DNA from: Aselliscus stoliczkanus
Taxonomy: Eukaryota > Chordata > Mammalia > Chiroptera > Hipposideridae
Assembly (NCBI GenBank): GCA_033961575.1
Contig: CM066740.1
Span: 16,033,501 to 16,097,500 of the forward strand
Length of the DNA stretch: 64,000 nucleotides
Direction: 5' to 3'
Shown here: positions 57,390-64,000 of the stretch, one piece after another
How the letters are laid out: every line of letters begins with the position of its first letter
Position numbering within the stretch: the stretch's first letter is position 1
Program-made: the position numbers and the translations under genes
Notes under the pieces: generated by a model
Databases searched by the model: none
What the model saw: the letters and a program-made list of their open reading frames with translations, nothing else
Told to the model about the DNA's origin: nothing

Positions 57390-58200
57390 TGATAGTTTAT
57401 CTGGGTATAAAATTCTGGGTTGAAATAATTTTCCCTATATAATAAACATATTAATCCATTGTTAATTTTACTGTTTAAGAGTTCAGTTATAATCTGATTT
57501 CCAGTTTTTTGTATATGACTTATTTGGTTTCTCTCTCTCCTCCCTCCCTCTCTCTTTCTTTCTTGAAATTTAGAATCTTCTCTCTGATCTAGTATTCTGA
57601 AATTTTATACTTCTGTACCTTGGCATGGGTATTTTTAAATCTATTAAAAACAGATTTAAGGGCATAATTGTTTTGCCCTTTCTATCTGGAAATTCATGTA
57701 CTTTGTTTCCATAAATTTTTCCTTGATTTATTTCTTTGATTATGCTCTCTATTTTACCTAGGTCTCTCTTTTATTCAAGCATTGGATCTCCTGGACTAAC
57801 CCTCACTTTTTTTTCCTCCCCTATTTTCCAATTCTTTGTTCTCTCTTTCAACTTCCTCAAGATTTCCTCAATGTTGTCTTCAAATTCTTCTTGTAAATTT
57901 TTTTAAGATTTTTTAAAACTAGGGAATTGGGGGAGGAGAAGCCTACACCGTCACCAGGACTCTCGCAGTGCAGCTCCAGATAGAGCTGTTGCTCACCATC
58001 TTAGCTGTAGAGGGCAGTGTCACTGGCCCTCATATGTGGGATCTGAATCCGGGCCGCTGGTGTCCCAAGCCAGCTCTTAACCAATGCGCCACTTGGCTGG
58101 TCCCTTCTTGTGAATTTTTCATGTCTGCTCTCATAATGTTAATTTCCAAGAGTTTCTTTGTGTCTTCTAAATATTCCTTTTATTGAAGTTCCAAGCCATT
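57390..58200 (+). mobile_element. Ancient LINE-like repeat (probably L1-class), split by long SINE-A
   Basis: GGGTATAAAATTCTGGGTTG, CTATCTGGAAATTCATGTAC, TTGGATCTCCTGGACTAACC, CAACTTCCTCAAGATTTCCT and, after the SINE, TTAATTTCCAAGAGTTTCTT are in the order of a recurrent mammalian repeat that I associate with L1-class elements. The name is uncertain. Confidence 0.5.
57905..58104 (-). mobile_element. SINE-A copy 4, long form, minus sense
   Basis: Read on the minus strand it starts GGACCAGCCAAGTGGCGCAT at 58104, has GGCTTGGGACACCAGC and GGGCCAGTGACACTGCCCTC like the short copies, then continues about 100 bp (CTACAGCTAAGATGGTGAGC, ATCTGGAGCTGCACTGCGAG) to an A-rich end. Target duplication TTCTTGTAAATTTTT (57888-57902) and TTCTTGTGAATTTTT (58105-58119), one mismatch. 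Confidence 0.88.
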
Positions 58201-58840
58201 GTTTCATATAATATCTTCTTAGTTCTCTAGGTATATAAATAAGTTATTTTGTTGGTTTTTTCATTGTTATTGATTTTTTTTATTTTCTTTTCCTCCCTGA
58301 TTATTGTCTCTAATCTTTTTGTTTATTTTGATTTCTGTCTTTCATGTTAGAAGTTATCCTCAAATGTCTGTTGATCCTTATCAGAATAGTCATGCTTAAA
58401 GGTGAAGTCATAAAGACAAAATTGGAAGCTTTACATGGAGAGGTTAATTTTTCTTATTTTTTGAGAGGTTAACTTTTTATACGGAGAGCTAACTGGCTTA
58501 TCATGTAAAAGAGGTTGTGATAAAAACAAAGAAAATCAGTTTCCCCCCAAAATGTGCATGTAAAAATAATTGTACATTCAAGTTTAGGGGTCCATAGATT
58601 AAGAACTCTTTAACTAATGAAGTAAAAAGCTCATTGCTCTTTTTACACCTTAAAACTAGCGGATGAACAAATGTTTCTCTGGCTTTTGCTTGAACACCTT
58701 GAATGAGGGGAGCCCACAACCAGCCAAGTCAGTCTATTTTATCTTGGAACAGCTCTATTATCAAACAGATATTCTTTGTTTGATCCAAAGTATCTGTCTG
58801 TAATTTCTATCTTTTTGTCTTATTTCTGCTTATGGGAGAT
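58201..58840. other. T-rich unassigned stretch
   Basis: T-rich runs continue after the LINE-like repeat and may belong to it up to about 58330. Nothing else is recognised. Confidence 0.45.
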
Positions 58841-58845
58841 ATATA

Positions 58846-58907
<62 letters not shown>
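58839..58907. repeat. (AT)n microsatellite derived from a SINE tail
   Basis: About 34 alternating AT/TA units with a single GTG interruption, running directly into the 3' end of the minus-sense SINE-B. It probably grew from that SINE's AAATA-type tail. Confidence 0.93.
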
Positions 58908-58909
<2 letters not shown>

Positions 58910-59027
58910 GCTGAGCCATCCTGCCACCTGTTGGCAGCTCAATGGCAACTCAGCTTGGGCTGGGTATCAAACTGTTGTTGCTCAGAGCTCAGCTCACACT
59001 CTTGAACAAGCTCTTAACCAACTGAAA
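58908..59027 (-). mobile_element. SINE-B copy 2, 5'-truncated, minus sense
   Basis: On the minus strand: CAGTTGGTTAAGAGCTTGTT, GAGCTGAGCTCTGAGCAACA, TTTGATACCCAGCCCAAGCT, GAGCTGCCAACAGGTGGCAG. The first bases of the tRNA head are missing. A short flanking duplication GGAGATAT (58835-58842 and 59028-59035) is consistent with insertion followed by tail expansion. Confidence 0.9.
58920..58934 (-). promoter_or_regulatory. CTCF-like motif inside SINE-B copy 2
   Basis: On the minus strand CCAACAGGTGGCAGG, identical to 16735-16749, although the two SINE copies differ at many other sites. Confidence 0.4.
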
Positions 59028-59036
59028 GGAGATATT

Positions 59037-60289
59037 AATTGGAGCTTTTTAACATAATTGATACCTACATCAATAATTCAACCTTTCTGGACTAGCACTA
59101 TAAAACCAGTAGCTCTGTTTCCCTGAACATATCTGTAAAAAAAAATAGAGAAAAATGTATCCTCTAACCAGCCTTTCAAGGACAATCCTGGTTTATTGGG
59201 TGCTCAGATTTGTGTTCTGTTTGAGATGCAGAGATGCCAGCTGAAGTAGCCAGAGAGCACAAGTTTATACTGGGAAGAGTGAACTACTGAGAGTGGGTGG
59301 CAGGTCAAGATTAGATCTGGTTAAGCTGGGGGCCAGCCAAGAGCCTGCATCAGCTACATTTTGGGAGTTTTCAGAGAGATAGTGTTATCCAGACTGCTCA
59401 GACCCTTATCTTTAATTCTCCAGTGACACCAGAAGCTCTTTAGCTTTTGACATTTTACAATAGCTAAACACATGGCTTTATTTCCTATCTTCCCAACACT
59501 AACAGGGTTAAAGAGACCAAGCCTGTTCTTTCAAAGTGACTCCACACAAATCCTGGAGTACTGTTCTTATCCAACAGGGTGGCCAAGGAGCTTGATAAAT
59601 CTTTCACAGGCAACAAAAGCCGTTTGTCCCCGCTACGTGCAGCTCAAGAGGAGCTAACAGCAAATGCCCACCAATACACAGGGGTGTGTTGTTGCTCTGG
59701 CAGAGGCAGAAAATCTCCAACTTCCAAGAAACCATTCTTTAAGCTGCCATCTTGTGCCCTGAAAAGCCAGCGCCTCCACGGCTTACCCTCAGAGTGGAAT
59801 CAAGACTCCTTTAAGCTTTCTATTGTGCATTTCTGCCCTGAGCTTTAATATCATAAAGGTGGACGAACTTCCACTCTGTAACCTGGCTCCACCCCAGTAC
59901 CTCGCTCTCTGGCCTTGAGTGAGGACCAGCCAAGAATGAACTCAGCTGGAAAGAATGTGTAGGGAGGGTGGGAGCCAGGAAGCCAGGGTGGAACAAACCC
60001 TCCCTCCTGAGATGATGGGCTCCACAGCTGTCCCAGGCCTCAGAGCCCTGCAGTGCCAGTCAGGAGGTTGTCTCCTCCTCTACACTCCTGGCAAGGGGTC
60101 TTTTTGTTGTTATTCCCCCTTCTTCTCTCGTGATTCCAGGCCCAGTGTGTGCTTGTCTTTCAGGCATTCGGAAGGCTACACTTTAGAACCGAGCACTGCC
60201 TATGGGAAAGGAACAATTTGTCTTAGGAATTACTCTTCCATTTGCTTGTTTCTTCTTAGCTCATGTTGACTATGCACACAGTGCACATG
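59037..60289. other. No recognised feature
   Basis: Non-coding. Frames of 61-104 codons near 59.5-60.3 kb overlap one another and show no signature. Confidence 0.5.
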
Positions 60290-60420
60290 GATTCATAGAA
60301 TCTCAGGGTTGAAAAGCATCATAAAGTTAATCCTATTTAATCCTTGAACACTATATTCACACCATTCCAGATCTATCATCCCTTTGCTGACACCACATTT
60401 AGTGTCTCCCAAAGAAGCAT
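60290..60420. mobile_element. MIR/L3-type diverged remnant
   Basis: TTCATAGAATCTCAGGGTTG, AAAAGCATCATAAAGTTAAT resembles the TCATAGAATCTTAGAGTTGG-type start of an old mammalian repeat. The rest is degraded. Confidence 0.45.
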
Positions 60421-61713
60421 CCATATTTGCAGACAGTGCTATTAGGATGCTCTTCTTCCATGGCATTCACCAAAGACAATGCATTTGAAAAGAAAAAAGG
60501 CAAATTTGTGGACAGGAACTCTGTCTCCATTTCTGGTGTTTGTGTTCAAATCAAGAATCACACAGCTTGGACAACCTTTCTTTCATTTTCTGGTGGATTA
60601 AAAAAAGAAAAAAAGGTAGAAAGACGTTGCAATTTGCCTCTTTAGAGGACTAGACTAAAAACAAAATGCTAAAGGACACTGTGGTGTTTTAGAGTCATGT
60701 TCATTTTGGGAGAGTCCTGCAGAGACAGTGGGGAATAAGAAGGTTAATCATTGCCTTCAGGAGAGGTCGCTCGATCTAGCAAACACCACAGTCCTCGCCA
60801 GCTCAGTAAGGAGCCTGGTGTGTTCAGTGGCTTATTAAATGCGAAACATGTACACTCTTTACTGAATAATAAATAGAAACAAACAGCCCCTGAAGCTGAC
60901 TAGGAAAAGAGATAGCAGGTACAGTGAACATGGGACACAGGCTAAAGTCAAAGCATGGTGCAAAGCCAGAGGTGGCTGTTGGCTATGCAAACCGGGGGCT
61001 CCACACAAAGGTACCTCCCAATAAGTAGAGCAAAGGGGGCTCAGTGGGGCACACTGAGGGTGTACTTGGAAGTCAAACCACACTTGCAAGATAAGGAAAA
61101 GCAGGATTTGTTATTGTCTGTGAATCCAGCTGAATCCCTACTACACTGAAAATGATTGTAGAATAGGGACAGCTTTGCTGCCCAGGCATTCACCATGCCA
61201 ATTAGAAAACCAGGGATGGGACAGCATCAGGAAGTGCCACGGAGCTTAATGAATGTTCCCCTGTCTCTGGGTAGACACCTGTGGGCCCCAGTGAGGACAT
61301 AATGGATGGCAACTGAGCTTCATGCCCTCCTCAGCACAGGAGGTGATGCCCATAAGCCCAGGGCCAGAAACACATGGGGGAGTTGGAGGACGGACATTTG
61401 CCTTCTGTTCTTAAACCATTCAGTGAACAGCTGGGTACCGAGAAAATGAACAGGTGATTTCAGATTTATGAAGCTGCAACCTGACCCCCTAGGCAGAGCC
61501 TTTGAGAACAGAAGGTGGGAGGCTGACAGAGATAGGTAGATGTGGGCATCTGAACCCAAACACTGGCTCTGGTTACATATGGACCCTTGAACCAGCTGCT
61601 AGAAAGGGCTGCCATGGTGCCAGGAAACTGGCCCTCTCTCAGTGTGGAGAAGCCAGGTGAGGCTCACCTTTTGTTGAAGATTTCTGTTGAAGTTAACTTT
61701 TAAATTGAGAATG
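60421..61713. other. No recognised feature
   Basis: Non-coding. Small frames only, up to 79 codons. No repeat named with confidence. Confidence 0.5.
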
Positions 61714-61715
61714 TA

Positions 61716-62328
61716 CAGAGGGTCCTCAAATAACTTTGTTTTATTCAATGTCCTTTTGTTGTGACAATGATTAAAAACAACAAAATAAATAAATAAATTC
61801 CTGGCCAGGACCACTGTCTGTGCGGAGTTTGCACATTCTCTCCATTCTCTCCATGTCTGTGTGGCTTTTCTCTGGATCCTCTGGTTTCCCCCCACACAGC
61901 GCAAAGATGTGCATGTTAGCTGAATTGGTGTTTCTAAATTGTCCCTGTCTGAGCGAATGTGGGGATGTGTGTGCTTTTTGTGATGGAAGGGTGTCCCGTT
62001 CAGGGTGGGTCCCACCTTGTGCCCTGAGATGTCAGGAGAGACTCCAGCCACCTGTGACCCTGAAATAATCAGGTTGGAAAAGAATTATCTTGTTTTCATT
62101 CATCTTTACTCATCTACAGTTCACATGTATTTCAATATTAAATATTAGAAGTGTTTTGGGTCTTTATTTAGAAGTTCGGTGATGTTTTTGTGGCCATAAA
62201 TGTGCCATAGGAGCTTAACTCTTGTTTACATCAATTAGCCTCTGGTAAAATTGGTTTTGTTATACATCATTTCACTTAAAATCACAGTTTCCAAGAACCT
62301 ATTGATGATGTTAATTGAGGTTTTACTG
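61716..62328. mobile_element. TA-flanked inverted-repeat transposon (Tc1/mariner or Tigger-like, non-autonomous)
   Basis: The left end CAGAGGGTCCTCAAATAAC and the reverse complement of the right end, CAGTAAAACCTCAATTAAC, are imperfect inverted repeats. Both ends abut TA (61714-61715 and 62329-62330), the target duplication of the Tc1/mariner superfamily. Length is 613 bp with no transposase reading frame. The interior (about 61795-62070) holds a separate module, listed next. Confidence 0.65.
61795..62070 (+). mobile_element. Internal module resembling a vertebrate LINE or SINE tail
   Basis: GTGCGGAGTTTGCACATTCT, CCTCTGGTTTCCCCCCACAC, CAAAGATGTGCATGTTAGCT, TCTAAATTGTCCCTGTCTGA and CTCCAGCCACCTGTGACCCT resemble a short module repeated in many vertebrate genomes, including fish. 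It also explains the 82- and 150-codon frames here. I cannot name the family. Confidence 0.5.
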
Positions 62329-62749
62329 TAATTCAAAATTTCTGCTGGCAATGTTTCTATGTTTTGGATTTCCTTCTATAAACTTCTAGAATTTTCCATT
62401 TGATACTGTTGCGATTTATGGATAACAAATTTGTTTCCACTGGCAGTAGGGTCTCCAACTCATTCTTCAGCATCCCCTTCCCGTGGCAATGAGAACAAAT
62501 ATAGGAAGTACCGAAGGTAGGAGGTGTGCAAAATTTCTCACACTGAGAAAGCAATATCACATTAATTTTATAACAATTCCAGTACTTGCAAAGGATTGTG
62601 GGACATTAAATTAACCAAGTGGCATAAATATTACTGTTCATACATATTGCCTGCCTCTTCCTGAGAGGATTATAGTTTCTTACCCATTGATATTAAACTT
62701 GGCCATGACTTGTTTTCCAAAATGGAATGAAAGCAGAAATAACATGTGT
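62329..62749. other. No recognised feature
   Basis: Unassigned AT-rich DNA. Confidence 0.5.
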
Positions 62750-63005
62750 TACATGTCACTTCCATGACAAAGCTTGATGGCCAGGGCATGAGATGCCATA
62801 TTTTCCATTTTTTTCTGCTAGGAGATTGCTCCAAACAGAAGCTGCTCCTTCACCTTCAGTCCCTGGGATGAAGATGATATGGAGCACAGCTGGAGCTGAT
62901 TACAATGGACATGTAGCAAGAATGAGGAACTTTTGATATTATAAGTCCCTGAGATTGCAGGATCTTTTGTTGCAGTAACATAACCTGGCCTATACTAATT
63001 AATAC
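62750..63005 (+). mobile_element. Ancient interspersed repeat, family uncertain
   Basis: GAAGATGATATGGAGCACAG, AATGGACATGTAGCAAGAAT, GTTGCAGTAACATAACCTGG and CCTATACTAATTAATAC form the recurrent 3' end of an old mammalian repeat that I cannot name. Confidence 0.55.
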
Positions 63006-64000
63006 AAAGTGCCCTTAAAGGATATACAGCAACTTTTGTTTTTGAAATATAGCATGGGTACATTAATTTAAAGGATTGATAAGAATCATAACACAATAAT
63101 AATGATTATTTCCTAGGTTGGAGATTATGATGTTTTTCTACTTTATGCTTGTCTATAATTCCTAAATCATCTATGGTTAACAAATTCTGCATTTATTATT
63201 AAGGACAATATAAATGTTATATTCTTTAAAAGGCAAGGTATTGATGCACGTCTAGACTGAAAGTTTTATTGTGAGTTTCACCACTCACCATTAAGTATGA
63301 GACTTTGAGGGACAAGTGTAGCATCTTTAAATGTTTTGCTAAGATAATGCATTATTAATCCCAGCTGGCCTCGTTTACCCCTTCCTCCTAGTTTCCTCTC
63401 AACCCACACACCTACACTTATTCCACCAGGTGAGGACTTGGATGTAGTGTCCTGAAGTCACCATCTGTAGTGCAGTGAGACACAAAACAACTCACTTCGT
63501 ACAGAAGAACCTCGATCCTTTTGGGGAGCTCTGTGAACATATTCTTCTCTTGTTGCTCATTTGTGACCATCAGAAGAAAGGGATTTCCAAAGCTTACTCC
63601 TTCACTATCAAATGCAAAAATGTCTATCTATGGGTCTAGGAATAGAGGAAATGCCTCCTACCTGCAGATTTATCAGGAAATTAAGAGTGTACCCCAGAAT
63701 TAAGACATAGTGGAACCCCTACTTGAAAACAGCAAGAATTTGGCCATGGTCTCCTAACTTGGGTAGGTATTAGGCTTTCTCATTTATCCTGATTCCATTT
63801 TAAAATCCCTAAAAATTGTGCTAATGGTGTTATTAATTTCCTTCACAACTCAGTCAGGATAAGAAACAATCAACAAACCTTGGTAACTTATCCCTAAAAA
63901 AGGGTTACTCCTCACTTAATCATCGGCTGATGTGGATATAAAGGTGCTCCTGGGTAATGACCCAGAATCCAGGCTCCTATTATCTTGAGATATTAACTTT
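63006..64000. other. No recognised feature
   Basis: AT-rich non-coding DNA to the window edge. One 60-codon frame (63521-63703) has no signature. Confidence 0.5.

Noticed and set aside
61599..62051. 150-codon minus-strand open frame
   Set aside because: It lies over the TA-flanked transposon and its internal repeat module. No recognised domain.

Overview
This window reads as non-coding mammalian nuclear DNA. It is AT-leaning with low CpG and is filled with the debris of ancient mammal-wide repeats: MIR and L2 in both orientations, MER5 and MER20 hAT remnants, MLT1-type LTR, CR1/L3-like DNA and L1 3' ends. It carries no operon-like gene packing, no long open frame, no tRNA or rRNA gene and no CRISPR. 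The longest open frame is 183 codons, has no family signature, and runs through a genomic A-tract. I support no protein-coding exon, so the window is best described as a gene desert or the inside of a very long intron.

The lineage signal comes from two tRNA-derived SINE families. SINE-A has a tRNA-like head with the anticodon-loop sequence TTGGGAA and four copies (about 4426, 6771, 40112 and, reversed, 58104). SINE-B is about 150 bp and ends in a CCAACAGGTGGCAGG module, with two copies (16628 and, reversed, 59027). Together with two moderately young L1 3' ends of the type common in laurasiatherian genomes, they suggest a placental mammal, perhaps a bat or another laurasiatherian such as a pangolin. 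That assignment rests on resemblance recalled by eye and is low confidence.

Layout. 1-9 kb: an L1 split by a MER5A copy, an L1 3' end with a TAA microsatellite, a pair of opposed MIRs, SINE-A copies (one nested in an L1), and two repeat-free stretches that look like conserved non-coding elements (6.1-6.5 and 8.0-8.2 kb). 9-24 kb: MIR, L2 and MER20 remnants, a perfect 55-bp inverted repeat beside an L1 3' end (15.4-15.9 kb), and SINE-B landed in a 25-bp minisatellite (16.6-16.9 kb). 24-40 kb: MIR, L2, MLT1 and MER5 remnants, plus a repeat-free island with an 11-bp-arm stem-loop and an RFX-type X-box palindrome (30.16-30.25 kb). 40-44 kb: the largest repeat-poor stretch, with several candidate conserved elements and a CTCF-like site. 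44-57 kb: L2, MIR, L3 and microsatellites between further AT-rich candidate elements. 57-64 kb: an L1-like repeat carrying a long-form SINE-A, SINE-B joined to an AT microsatellite, and a 613-bp TA-flanked inverted-repeat transposon with an odd internal module.

No genes work together here. Any function would have to be regulatory: enhancer-like islands, a possible X-box, and CTCF-like motifs, two of them delivered by SINE-B.
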